A stretch of 64,000 bases of DNA from Chlorokybus atmophyticus (lineage: Eukaryota > Streptophyta > Chlorokybophyceae > Chlorokybales > Chlorokybaceae): the NCBI GenBank assembly GCA_009103225.1, contig RHPI01000560.1, positions 806,460-870,459 of the forward strand. The letters are read 5' to 3'. The notes under the pieces are model-generated. The model was not told the DNA's origin. It did not search any database and worked only from the letters and a program-made list of their open reading frames with translations. This document shows positions 24,117 to 35,598 of the stretch, piece after piece (position 1 is the first letter of the stretch; each line of letters begins with the position of its first letter). A program made the translations under genes and the position numbers.

Positions 24117-24900
24117 TGTAACGATACCACTCACTTACCTGCTAGTGAGCCTCACCAACTTGCGCACAAGCACAAAGGACTTATGCACAATACACCCTGG
24201 TGCAGCACCTCGTGGAGGGAACACACAGCACCAGAGTCGGGTAGGAGAGGATGACCGCTAGCCCTCCAACAGATCCCACACACACAAGTGCAGCCACACA
24301 CACACGCCGTAAGGGATGAGGGGGAGAGCCCCTTCAACAGCTACAACCAGGCACCCCACACACAAGTGGCCCTTAAGTGGTGAACACACTCTGATCCCTA
24401 CTCAAGGTAGCAACGGAGCTTTTATACCATTTGCCGCTCTCCCGACCCGGCACACAGCATTTCCAAGGTCCAAGGCCTTGTCACTGTGTGCTGACCTGCC
24501 AGCACATGCTGATTGTGTCCACATAGGATCTGTCCCATCACAAGACATCAACCTCGGGATTATCAAACCTCAATATCATGATTGTCAAACAGATCATACT
24601 GGCAAATTGCATGGCTGATCTGCGATTTGCCACTTGCAGCACGTGTGCTGCCCCAGTGTCACTGCACTGGCACTCCACAAGTCATGCAGAGCATATGGCA
24701 CCGAACAGCCCTGTGCGTGCTGATATACAGTGCCTTGTGCAGCTACATAGCCCTAGCTACTAAGTAGACAAGGACTGACCACATAAGCACACATGCCAAG
24801 TGCTACACACCATGGCATGCGATATCCTCACTTGGTCCCTCTTACTTACCACATAAGTAAAGAACTGAGAGTGACTTTCGCCAGCCCTTTGGGCGTGACA
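24117..24900. mobile_element. Solo LTR (784 bp) with perfect 5-bp target-site duplication
   Basis: The segment starts TGTAACGATACC and ends GGGCGTGACA, that is TG...CA with TGT(A/C)ACG-type inverted ends. It is flanked on both sides by GCGCG (24112-24116 and 24901-24905). The interior has no open reading frame of note. This is the expected product of LTR-LTR recombination removing an element. Orientation is uncertain; the ends resemble those of the terminal-proximal Ty3 LTR at 60468-60995, whose ends are TGTAAC and GTGACA. Confidence 0.88.
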
Positions 24901-24905
24901 GCGCG

Positions 24906-26308
24906 TATGGAGTGTACATCGCTATCACCTTTGTAATAAGTATGCAACAAGTTTTGCAACGTTGACAAAACCGCAAAGACGCTGAATGTTTTTTCATGTG
25001 TAGCACCAGGTGGCTTGAATTACCCTAAAACTGCATGTTAACCAACATGCATGGCTTAAATATATTTGTTAGCATGCCACGTAGTCACTATCATGCCATG
25101 CGGTAACCCTGCGACGGTACTCGTATACTCGTTACTAGTATCACACAGCTCATGATGAAATCAAACAAACGGATGCAAAGACATCAATAAGATTTGTGCA
25201 AAATCGTGACCATTACTGCAGCCTCAATGCGATGTAAGAATTCATACTTAAGATATTGTTGTTATTGCACAATCGCACGTTATAGATGTGAAATATTAGA
25301 TGAAAATGCTGTATGTTCATTATTTGCACATGCCAATTGTAATTGCTCCGCTAATTCTCGATGCCATACATCATGCATGCACATGCATCAAACTTGTGTT
25401 TGCTTGACAATTATGCTGCGTGTGCCCAACCCAGCATAATTGTTCGAACCAAGCTGTAGCTAACCCAACTTGGCTTGCGTACCGGTAGTGCAAGTCCATG
25501 CAACGATGAAATTGCGCATCACTAATTTGTAGTCGGACATGCGGCGGGATAAGAGCCGGGCCATTGATTTGCAATTCACAATTTTTTAAGTTCAGCCTGA
25601 CCGGTTCAGGGTCACGTCTCTGCTCTCTCGTTCGCGGGAAAGCGCGGAGCTGCGCGGTGTCCTATTCGCTGCTCTGGTGTGCTCCTGAGTGGCCGTAGAT
25701 TCGCGGTGTTTCGATCGTACGACGCTGATTGGTTCTGCCCGCGACTGATTGCAGATATGGGTTGTTGGGTCTAAGCCTCCCGCCGCGCGACGCGTGGCAC
25801 CCGAGTGCCATGCGAGCAACCCGTCCCGTGCGCGGAGCGGTGAGTTGCTTGCTTTGCCGACGCAGCCGCTCACTGGGCAAGAGCAGGCATCCGGGCAGGC
25901 CAATTGCCTTTGCCGCATGTGACCATGCATGGGTTGATCCCGCTGCTGCACCTGACAGCGGCGGCGGCGGCGGCGGCGGAGTCTTCAAGGTCGCTGCCTG
26001 CATCTGGCGGAGTGTCTACCGCTCCTCCTCCCTCGCAGTCGACAAAACAGGCGAGCTGGGGACTGGACTGCGAGTATAGCAGCCTTGTCAGATTGGGGGT
26101 AGGAAGAGGATCAGGACGCGGCGGCGGCGGCGGCGGCAGAGGTGGTTGTGCTTGGTAGTGTGGTAGGTGTCGGTGTGTGAGAGATCGGGGTCGGGAGTAC
26201 TGTCGATGGTGTTGGTAGCGAGGGGCGGCGGACGCAGGCGCAGGCCATGAGGAGCAGAGGAGGAGGAGGAGGAGGAGGAGGCTGTCGCCCCTGCCGCCGC
26301 CGCCATCC
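24906..26308. other. Intergenic and probable promoter/5' UTR of the AHL gene
   Basis: Up to about 25600 no gene was recognised. The last 700 bp become GC-rich with GCG and GGA trinucleotide runs, consistent with a promoter or 5' UTR. Confidence 0.4.
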
Positions 26309-26359
26309 ATGCACGACCCCAGGGAAGGACGAGGATCGCAGTCGTCCCAGCAGCAGTCA

Positions 26360-26422
<63 letters not shown>

Positions 26423-28217
26423 GAGCAGAGGGAACGAGAGCACATTCAGCAACAACAGCAACAGCTCCAGCAGCAGCAGCAACATCTTCAACAGCATCAG
26501 CCGGAGGGATCTGCGGCAGTGGCAGCGGCCGCAGCGGCCGCCGCTGCTGCGGCCGTGTCAGCGGGGTATCCGCGATCACCACAACACCCACAGCAACAGC
26601 GCTCTGAGCACTTCCCGTACGCCGGCATTGGCGGAGCCGCAGGCGTGCTGGGCGCCGGCCTTGCGGGCCTAGGTACGCAACCCACTACTCAAGCATGCAC
26701 AACATCTGGCACACATACACGTACCCACAATCAGCTAGTGAAGCGCATGCGACAAACAGTACATCAGTTGGTACATTTCGATCTATGTGTCCGCGTGTCC
26801 ATGGCAATGTCACGCCATGTGCGCGTGTTTGTGTGGAGTCCATGTGGGGAAGCACGCAAACTTGTTGGCGTGCACTGGAGCAGGGATTGGTATGGCTGTG
26901 GGTGCTGCGGGGGGAGGGGAGGAGGGCATGTTGGGTTTGCCGGCGGGGCTGCCCGCTTTACCGGCTCCAGAGCCGGGTAAGAGGAAACGGGGGCGTCCGC
27001 GCAAGGCGCCTCTCGCGCTTGGGAGTGGCCTGGTCGGCGTCTTCGGGGGCGCGAGCACGGCAGCCGCACCTAGTGCGGTACCCGTCGTCAAGCGCGGGAG
27101 AGGCAGGCCACCGGGATCAGGTACATACATTCATGCATCGTCACTACACACTGGGCGTGAGAAGGGTTGTTGGTTCTGGAGCAAATCGGTAGATTTCACA
27201 CATTTGCATCTGCAGGCTCTTCGCTGTCGCCGCATGTGATCAACGTGATGCCGGGTGAGGTGAGTTTGTGCTCTCCCTTCTCGCGCACGCTCGCTAACAG
27301 CCACATCAACTTTTACAGTGCATATGTTGACTCAATGGACTCCACCTTCACTTTCAGGACATACTTGCGGTGATCATGCAGTACCCTCGCGAAAGAAGAC
27401 GAGGTGTGTGCGTGCTCGCCGCGCACGGCGTCGTCTCTACGGCCACGCTCGGCAGACCCGCACAGCCCGGCGCAACCGTGCGGATTGAGGTAAGATGTTG
27501 GCAGTGTGGCTGTTGCTGTTGTTGTTGATGTTGGTTGTGAATAACTGTCTCTCCCCACCAGGGAAGACTTGAGATCCTCACATTTTCTGGTGCACTGGTG
27601 CCGCACGACACCTCCGCCGGCTCGCGTGGCGCGGGCGGCCTCAGCATATCGTTTGTGAACTCGGACGGGCAGGTGCAGGCTGGAAGCGTGGAGGGACCGC
27701 TCATCGCCTCCACAGTCGTGCAGGTGAGCACAATGCACTGGAGTTTGTATGCGTGTGCCTGCGCATGTGCGTTTGCGTGTTCATGACACATGCTCTTCTC
27801 TTGCAACAGCTTGTGTTGGGTAGCTTTCGGCACGGGGAGGGCCCCGAAGCGGCGAGCACATCCGTGTCTGCGGAGGCCCAAGCCGTGCTCGGCATGTTGC
27901 CAGGGACATCCTCTATGCATCATCATCAGCAGCAACAACAACATCAACACCATCAGCAACAGCAACAGCAACGCCACGCGGCCGGGACGCAGCAGCAGCA
28001 CGCGGGCATGGGCCACATGACTCTGGAAGAGCAGGGCAGGGCGATGCAGGCGCTGCAGCTGCCGGGAACCCACTGGCAACAGCACCCGCAGGCACAACAA
28101 CAGGCTCAACAACAAGCCCAACAACAGCAGCAGCAGCAGCACCATCAAGCCAGCCTCATGCTGCCTCACCTACCGGACTGGCCCGTGCAGCCCAAACGGG
28201 AACGGGACCCGCGGTGA
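26309..28217 (+). CDS. AHL: AT-hook motif nuclear-localised (AHL) protein with PPC/DUF296 domain (448 aa)
   Basis: Six exons: 26309-26672, 26884-27120, 27216-27259, 27358-27489, 27562-27723, 27810-28217; 1347 nt, TGA stop, all GT-AG and phase-consistent. Exon 1 encodes a long Gln-rich then Ala-rich tract. Exon 2 carries two AT-hooks: KRKRGRPRK, and KRGRGRPPGSG, the type that precedes the PPC domain. Exons 3-6 encode the PPC domain: SPHVINVMPGE, DILAVIM, GVCVLAAHGVVSTATL, GRLEILTFSGAL, GGLSISFVNSDGQVQAG and GPLIASTVVQLVLGSF. The C-terminus is again His/Gln-rich. In plants these proteins bind AT-rich DNA as PPC-mediated oligomers and regulate transcription. Gln tracts make it longer than typical plant members (about 300-400 aa). 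A TGTAA word lies 83 nt after the stop (28301), a possible chlorophyte poly(A) signal. Confidence 0.92.
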
Positions 28218-30777
28218 CGCAGAGTCTCTTCCATTCAACGAGAGCGGTCCTCCCACAGCTGACTGCACATGCCGTCCTTAACTGATGTGCATTCGACACT
28301 GTAACATGGGCCCGATTTATCCTTGAGAAAGCACGGCATCACCCACATGTAGACTAGACTTCATTGTGCACACGCCAGCCCAGCTGCCAAAGATCACGTC
28401 ATCGCAGTTGGCTTGGCCGGATAGCGTAAGCACCCCACCGAAGTTCTGCTTACAACATTGTATTTATACCAGAGATACTCTACAAGCACCTCCTCAGAGA
28501 GACCCACACCAAGCCACACCAAACCAGGATATATATGTAACGCTAGACCCAATGCACTGCAATTTTTCCTCCATTGATGCGACTTATTTGCGCTGATGCT
28601 CTGATCCCCTGGTATTATTGGCCTCGGCAATGCTGTGTGCTGCGTATCAGCTGTGAACGTCGGTTATTGTAGTCAACTGGTTGATTACTAAATCCCACTT
28701 GTCGGACATCACATGCACCATGAATGACACCTCTGCTGCCACTGTCCATTGCAAGCAACAGTGACAACAACAAATGAGCATGCATACATGGTTGGATGCA
28801 GCCCCCTGTGCAAACAATTCATGCGCTTCAAGTTGAGTGATTGGCGTGTATCCTCCACATGGTAACCTGTGCATTTGCCAGTAAGTCAGTGCTGGCCAAT
28901 GACAGCAAGTCCCAATAGCTTCTTCGCATGTTGGTTTTCTCAATGCACATGGCAAGCTCATCTGCTGTCCGTTTTGCGCACTTGTAGGGGCACACAATAC
29001 AAGGACGGTGCACTACATGAAGCTGGTAATAGTAATTATTGCCGTCGAAGTGCACGCATGTAAGTTGAGTTGCTGTATACTATACGGTGTGTAGGCCATA
29101 CTATGGGTAGCCTATGCACATTCGGTTAAAGGATGGTGCACATAGCAGCTCCCTATTATGACAAACACAGCAGTCATGTAATGCACAAAGCTCAAACCCT
29201 TCATCAGACGCGTTGTGTTTTTTCGAGCAATCTCAGCTGCAATCACCCCAGTACATGTCAATACAATGGGCACACCGGTGCACGAGCGTGTGTACGACAC
29301 ACTTGACGGGCTAACAACATGGTTTGACAACCTCGCTGCTGGCTTAACCTGGCTACATCTGCAACATGGAGAGAAAAGCACCTGGAGACAAGCGCTGACA
29401 GATACGAGCAATGAAACAACCTGTCGGCTACAATCGTTACTAGTTGGGCAGCAACAACTCAATTTCATCAAACTTACAGCGAGTAATTGGAGTCCTCCAA
29501 TTAACCTTATTGCCTGTAATAAAACGGCCACAAAGAACATGCAGCAAGCGCCTGCCTTGCAAAGCATGTGCAGAGGGAGGATCCTCTTATGAAATATCTC
29601 TGATCTAGTACAAGATTTCATGCACGGCTGCGAGCTTGAGTGATCTTCAGGCCTAAGATGGACACTCGCCTGAGTTCAAAGGTCTTATAATGAAGTTCAG
29701 TGTCATATTCATCCCTCACCTCGTCTTCGGCTTCGATGAGGATTGCAACGCCATCAGCGATGGCAACGCCATCGATTCAACCATCCACAAGATATGATAA
29801 ATGTTAGAGAGAGTTTAACAAAAGGCAACAATTACACTTGCATAGCAACCTTGCCATTTTGGCTTTGAAATTTTCTCTTATGAAGCCGCCTTGGATTTGC
29901 ATCGCCATGCGCAGCGAGCAGTTTAACACTGTGCTCTGCAACCTCGCCTTCCTACCAAGTGTTACACGCTTAATGGAACCTTTGTGGCTTCTCACCTATT
30001 CATAGAAGTAATACGTCACAACCAACACTTCTGCATGACAACTTACGTATGCAACCAGTGAACCTTACTTGGGCTTCGAACGGAGAATCGTCTCATCTGA
30101 CCTGCACGTACTCACCACCGTCTTTGCTCCACATTCTCAAACAACGGCCAATTTACAAGGTGTTCACTCGGAAGGCACGGACTCGACTCTGCAATAGTGT
30201 CACCTCTACAAAGCATGATTGCCTCTTTGAACTGTGCATGATAGGCAAAGCAACACTCAGTTGCATTGATAACTTGCTTATGTACAAATCACTTGCAGAA
30301 ACTCATGTGTTAAAGGAAGGTTTAAGCTCACTGCACTTTTGGGGACGGAACGATAATAATGGCGCTTCCACTCTTGAGAGGGTCTGTCCTCATTCGAAAA
30401 TATCAACGTCACATCGTCAAACCCTTGCTTGAGTTTGTAATACGGCACTTGCTGTAGAGACGAGGTTCAAGTAAGGTGACAAAACAAACACCATAACACC
30501 ATGAAGGCACACACCAGTGGCAAACCTAACTTTGCTCCATTGTCAACCGACGCAAGAGACATGGTTTGCACGATAACCGCCGCCCAAAGCTGCAGTCTTC
30601 CTCCGCAATGTGCCCGCCGCCCGCCCATTCAGCACAACTTTTTTCTGGTCTACAAACACGCAACCCATCCTTTAAACTTGAAACACAGCAGACATCGAAC
30701 AACACGATTGCTAATAAACAAACACCAACACTCGAACGGGAAACCCTAACACAGCAGATGATAGTGGCGCGCGGACT
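28218..30777. other. No gene recognised (2.5 kb)
   Basis: The longest open frames (29112-29621 minus, 29215-29592 plus) overlap each other and show no domain. No repeats of the window's named families were found here. Confidence 0.4.
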
Positions 30778-30782
30778 GCCGT

Positions 30783-31338
30783 TGTAGTGTCGGTTAATGT
30801 GGAATAGGCTAAGAAGGGCTTCTGAAGCATCAATAAGTAATACACAACCTTTCATGGTAGCGACTTTGCTACCATGGCCTAGTTGGTCGAGCTCGGCGTT
30901 ACATTGGTAATCGGAGCTTAAATTCTAAGGTACTGCGTTTGAGTCCCACCGGGCGCGAGTGGGTAGGTTTTGGGTGTCATCGGTCGATGGAAAGCAGACT
31001 GGTCAAAAAACTGGTCGGATCGATTGACAATTAACTGTAAAGGCCGATTAACTGACTCGACGCGCAGCGTCACTGGTGCGCGCGGCCACGGGGCAAATCG
31101 CCGCGGATAACTACGCGGCGTGACCGGTAACGGCTGGTTATGACCGCACGCGAGCAAGCCCTGCCGATTAGAAAGGACCAAGATATGCAGGTCAATCGCG
31201 GTTAAAGCCGGGTGTAAGTAATGCTGGTTGATGTGGAATAGGCTAAGAAGGGCTTATGAAGCATTAATAAGCAATGCACAATCTCTTATGGTAGCAACTG
31301 TTGCTACCATGGCCGGGTTGGTCGAGCTGTGCGTTACA
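30783..31338 (+). mobile_element. TRIM-like miniature LTR element (556 bp) with perfect TSD
   Basis: Terminal direct repeats lie at 30783-30903 and about 31217-31338. Each LTR ends ...GCGTTACA, and the 5' copy begins TGTAGTG. The flanks are GCCGT (30778-30782) and GCCGT (31339-31343), a perfect 5-bp target-site duplication. Directly after the 5' LTR is TTGGTAATCGGAGC (30904-30917), matching the initiator tRNA-Met primer-binding type with one extra A. The LTR holds a stem-loop ATGGTAGC...GCTACCAT and the word TGGCCTAGTTGG. The interior holds GTTTGAGTCCC, a T-arm/B-box-like word. There is no coding capacity. Spread must depend on enzymes of an autonomous LTR element. Confidence 0.88.
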
Positions 31339-31343
31339 GCCGT

Positions 31344-32424
31344 AAAAGCACACGACGCCAACATGAGTCGCCGATTTCGCGACCCATGGCTAAACGCTGA
31401 AAAGCAGTCAGGGCCATTTGCGTGACTACATATGCGCAGAAAAGATCGTAATGGGTAAAGCAAGCAAACATAGCAACATAACCATTGGTAATGGGAAGAT
31501 TACTAAACACATCTGTTGGACTGAGCATAGTGTAGCATGTAAGGTGTGGGTGCGCACGCCAAGCGGAAACTCTTTTGCCAAATGGCCGCACGCCAAGCTG
31601 CATAGCGCCTCCTCCTATATAAAAGAAGGAGTGGGCAGTTCGTGCATGCAAGGTCACACATGCCGTGTTCTCATGCAAACTAGCAGCAGTAGAACAACTC
31701 ACCAATGCGACCACCGGGCTTAACGCACCTGCTGTCTACCATGCCTACATAATCCTACTACTATTGCCCCCTTCTTAGTCATGCAGGCAGGTATGCATGC
31801 ACGGCAAGGTCAAGCACCTACACATGCGTTTTGTGTTCAGTGGCCCAACCACAACACCTGTCAGACGGCTGCAGATGTGCACTTTAAGCTACTAAGAAGT
31901 GCACACCATCCCAAAGGCGCACGTGCATGCATTGAAACGGCCAGTCCAGGCTGCGGGCTATGCGTGCCCATGAAAGGTAGCGGTTGGTTCAAACCTTACG
32001 GCCTGCACACGAGGGAAGGGGGCGCAAGTTCAGCAAGAACAACAGTATGAACCGCTCAGCACAACCTCACGCAACGCCGCCGCCGGTGGCAACCTCCACG
32101 ACAGACGCGACCGCGGGGTTTATTGGCGGTTCACCACAGTATACTGTTGTACGATTAGGGCAAGACACATGCCGCAGGCTAGCGCTCAGTCTGTGGCATG
32201 TGTGGCATTCAACAGTTGGTTAAATGTGATTAAACTTGGCAGGCCTTTTAACACGCGCTGATGTGCGATTGTGGACCACCGGCAAACAACAGCAGTCAGT
32301 GATGTGACCAAAAACGTTGCATCTCATGGTGAGATTCTCACTAAGCACCCATGAACATATGGTTGAGCTTATATAATGCCAGCGTGCCATACACAACTGC
32401 TGTTGTTGTGTTTAGCATCCATTA
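31344..32424. other. No gene recognised
   Basis: Short open frames only. Nothing with a recognisable domain or clear splice structure. Confidence 0.4.
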
Positions 32425-33100
32425 TCCTGCTTGTAGTTTGATGTGCCAACTATTGCACTCTGATCAGCTGACAATGCACATGCAGAATGGACACCAGGTC
32501 CAACATTACAGTCTCATTCACGATTGATGAACATACAAGCGCAAGCACCATGTCATTGCCCTCCATTGCCAACACGCAGCACAATATGACAGCCACGGAT
32601 TGGAGGCGCTGTCTGCGTTGTACACGGGCGCAGTGACAGCAAAAAGAGCCAATTGTGAAGGGTGATAACGGGTGTCATTGCTTTCTGGAGTAATACCATG
32701 CACTGAGAGCATAACAGACTCCTGATGTGCCGGTGGTTATAGTTCACTACTTGCAAAATCACTAGGTGAGAGACGTTCACCGCTGAGGTCAACATCAGCA
32801 GCACTGATTACATACACGGGTCTGCTATTCGAGGTGGCTTCACCCATACAAAACTGTGCAATGAGCGACGTGCTAACCGCACCAGAATGCAATGATGCTG
32901 TAGCTGCAAGGCATTAGTGTTGACTCACAATTGATCTTGAGACCAGAAGGGCGTTTCACGCATCTGGCGATATGACAAGTAGCAGTTGCGACCACTGGTG
33001 TGCTGGCACATGATGCTCACTGCTTGCGTGTGCTGAAGAGCTTGCGCTGCTTTGGGGCGACTGGCTTTCATCTTCAAGTCTCACCGTTGACAGCTCTGCA
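32425..33100 (+). pseudogene. Degenerate copy C of the BTB-gene 3' end and flank
   Basis: Near 32607-32680 the sequence still reads LYTGAVTAKRA, aligned with VYTGALKAKKA at the end of the BTB gene (22170-22215), followed by stops. The downstream flank also aligns with 22262 onward ('taccatgcactgagagc', 'tagcagttgcga'). A third copy lies at 8500-9490. Copies A and C share upstream sequence ('cttgtag.ttgatgtg.caactattgcact') that is not in the B gene. Confidence 0.55.
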
Positions 33101-33244
33101 CTCCATGACCATTGCTTGGCGTACGGTAAGCAATCCCTCTCACTGCTTTCACCAATGGTAGATGGCACGGCACCCTGGAGGACAACCTTCCCATGCGGGC
33201 TGTCATGCTGTGCGTGCTTACAACACCCACAGAGCACGCGCGTC

Positions 33245-34391
33245 TCATCTGCGCTTTAGTTTGGCCGCCTCCTCTTCCGACAGCTCGTTGCTTCGCTCCG
33301 CGAATCCCGGTATGGGCGGCGTCCACGTGGCGGGGTGTCGACGCAGCGGGAAGGGCGAGACGTCCAAGGACAGCGCGGCCATGCGCAGAGAGTCCGTCGG
33401 CAGAGCAGCCAACGCCTCGCGCTTCAGACGAAGCTTCACGCTCTCGTCGCGATTGCGCGAACGCTGCTCAGCCATCTGCAAGAGCGCATCGCACTGGGGT
33501 GAGACAACACACGTCCGCACTGACCCCATTGCTGTGTTTGTGACTATCTCTGTGTGAGCAAAGTGAGTCCCATGGACCTTTGCGCACATGCGCATGCATG
33601 CGCGCGCACACCTCATGGACTTTGCTCCTGGCATCACACAACAATGCTGCAAGTTGTTAGGTCTAGGGCGAGAGGACAGGTAGGTGTGCATGCATGCGCA
33701 CATAGCATTGGGTCAAACACGTCCATCACACAAGCAGCTGCTGTTGCTGCGGGTCTTAATGATAATTTGCTCCGCAGCCAAGCAACTGTTGCGTGCATGC
33801 AGTACATTGAATGCAGCACAAACCATGCGCACTGAAATATCAGAAACATTTTTATGCAAACAAGAACTGTCGTCGCCATGATGATGATGATGATGACAGG
33901 ATCATCGTCGTGGCTGGCACATATGCATGTGTGTATCTGTGGTCAATGACGGTAGCCTCCTTGTCAAAACAGTCACACAGGCAAAACGAAATCAACCAGA
34001 AATGGGGATGGAGCTGCGAAAGTAAAACAGACACCGCCGGATACAACTGTAAACACAAAGCGGCGACATCGTTAACCGCCCAATTCGGCTATCATGATGA
34101 TCGTCCAAAGCAACAACAGTGACCGCACCAATTCATCCATCACGTAAGCGCCATCACCTTGAGCCTCGAGTATTCCTTTGCTTTCCGTGCATCCTCCTCC
34201 CTATGCGGTTGCGCGGGTGTGTACTTGGGTGCGGGCGTGAGCGCTTTCAGCAGGAGTGCCAGCGCGGCGTCCTCCGGGCTGCGACCTTTACCCTTACCCT
34301 TGCCCTTGCCAGACGCTGCAGCACCTCCGCCCGCCTTGGACGCGGCGGTGGCAAGCGCCCGCCCACCACGGCGCAACAGCAGCAAACCCAT
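33245..34391 (-). CDS. Probable mitochondrial ribosomal protein (154 aa)
   Basis: Two exons on the minus strand: 34391-34158 and 33475-33245 (TGA), GT-AG, phase 0. The N-terminus (MGLLLLRRGGRALATAASK) is an Arg/Ala/Ser-rich amphipathic mitochondrial presequence, followed by a Gly-Lys repeat. The body reads APKYTPAQPHREEDARKAKE and YSRLKMAEQRSRNRD, then LKREALAALP and FPLRRHPATWTPPIPGF. This pattern is that of a conserved plant/algal mitochondrial protein I associate with the MRP-L28/mL40 family; the exact subunit name is uncertain. It would act in the mitochondrial large subunit. A TGTAA word lies 22 nt past the stop (33218-33222, minus). The gene is divergent from the next one, 260 bp apart. 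Confidence 0.75.
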
Positions 34392-34650
34392 GCGCCGCCC
34401 CTCACCTCAGTTCCAGGACAACGACAATGACTACCACGACGTTAATTTCTCTCGCGCATCACGAACAGCAAGCACACCGCCGCCGTCCCCGTCGCCGCCG
34501 CCGCCGCCTAGGTGTGCTGCTTCTCCTGCAGTTGCCTGCAGAGCAATCCTGCGAGCGGCGGAGGCGAAAGCGAAGCGGCGGCCGCAAGAGAGAGCGAGAG
34601 AGAGGAGGAGCATTAGTTGTAGGAGTGGCGTGCTGTGGCTCCTCCTTGGC
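34392..34650. promoter_or_regulatory. Shared intergenic region of a divergent gene pair
   Basis: 259 bp between the start codons at 34391 (minus) and 34651 (plus). GC-rich with CCG runs. It must hold both promoters. Confidence 0.45.
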
Positions 34651-35598
34651 ATGGATGGGTTGAACGGCGTCACGTCAACTGCGCAGGTGAGTGCGGCGTA
34701 GAGCGTTTCCTCTCTCTCTTAGGCTGTGTGCAATCTCTACTCCTTTTATTTGCTATCTGCAGTCTGTGCAGTCTCCGGTGACGATGATGTGATGCGGAAA
34801 GAACGCTTATGTTTCTGGGCCCGTGCTGTGTCATCACCACATTGCTGTTTGGCGACGCTCTGGTCGGGATGTTTATGTGTGTATAGCTGTTTGTGGAGTA
34901 GTGAGTTGATGAAAGCTTGCGCGTGAATTGATACAAGAGCAAAACAAACTAGTTGCATAGTCACTGCTTAGCTTGATGCTCACAAGTCAATGACGACTGG
35001 CCCACTCACACCGCTGCTGAACCAGCCAGTGGGTAACCAACCACATGCATGGGCTTGCTTGTCGAAGCACGCGCACGCACGCACGCAAGCATGTCAATGC
35101 ACAAGCAAGCTTGGTGCGAGTGCGAGTGTGAGTGCAATTGCCTTTCAGGCCGTGCGGGCGCTTGAGGCAGAGGTGGCGGCCCTGCGCAACGCACACAAGC
35201 TCATCTCCACGGAGCTCAGCTACCTCCAGGCAAGTGCATGCGCGCGTACCAGCGTCGTCGTGCACATGCGCTATACCCTATATAACGTCATGGTGGTGGC
35301 GCAGAATGAGGAGCAGATGATCCTGCAGGCCGTACGCGAGGGGGAAGGGGAGGAGGCCTCCGCACACCACCATGTCGAACCCCTCACCCTGCCACCTCAA
35401 CTAGGCGAGGAACCCGACTGTCGCGAGGAGCAGGATGAGATTGAGGATGAGGGTGAGGATGAGGATGTGGCGATGGAGCTGGAGCGTGGGCTGGAGATGG
35501 AGCAGCAGCAGCAGCAGCAAAGACAATGCGGCTCGGCAGTAGATGACGACAGTGGTCATGGGGCGGTGATGAGTGACGTGCATCAGCAGCCAGGATAG
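34651..35598 (+). CDS. Small acidic coiled-coil protein (136 aa), unrecognised
   Basis: Exons 34651-34686, 35149-35229 and 35305-35598, 411 nt, TAG stop. The second intron uses a GC-AG boundary (CAG|GCAAGT...GCAG|AAT). It is 75 nt and its frame is open, so retention would add 25 residues. The product starts MDGLNGVTSTAQ, followed by a leucine-heptad coiled coil (VRALEAEVAALRNAHKLIS) and NEEQMILQAV. The C-terminal half is very acidic (DEIEDEGEDEDVAMELE), ending in a Gln run. No enzyme motif is present. The function is unknown; a small structural or adaptor subunit is plausible. Confidence 0.6.

Noticed and set aside
25870-26445. Minus-strand Cys/Pro-rich 191-residue frame
   Set aside because: It is the shadow of the CAG/GCN-rich first exon of the AHL gene and its GC-rich leader.
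29112-29621. 169-residue minus-strand frame as a membrane protein gene
   Set aside because: It overlaps a plus-strand frame of similar length, has no domain or splice support, and the hydrophobic look is not distinctive.
34159-34701. Plus-strand 180-residue Ser/Pro/Arg-rich frame
   Set aside because: It lies antisense to exon 1 of the mitochondrial ribosomal-type gene, which has correct splicing and a family-like sequence.
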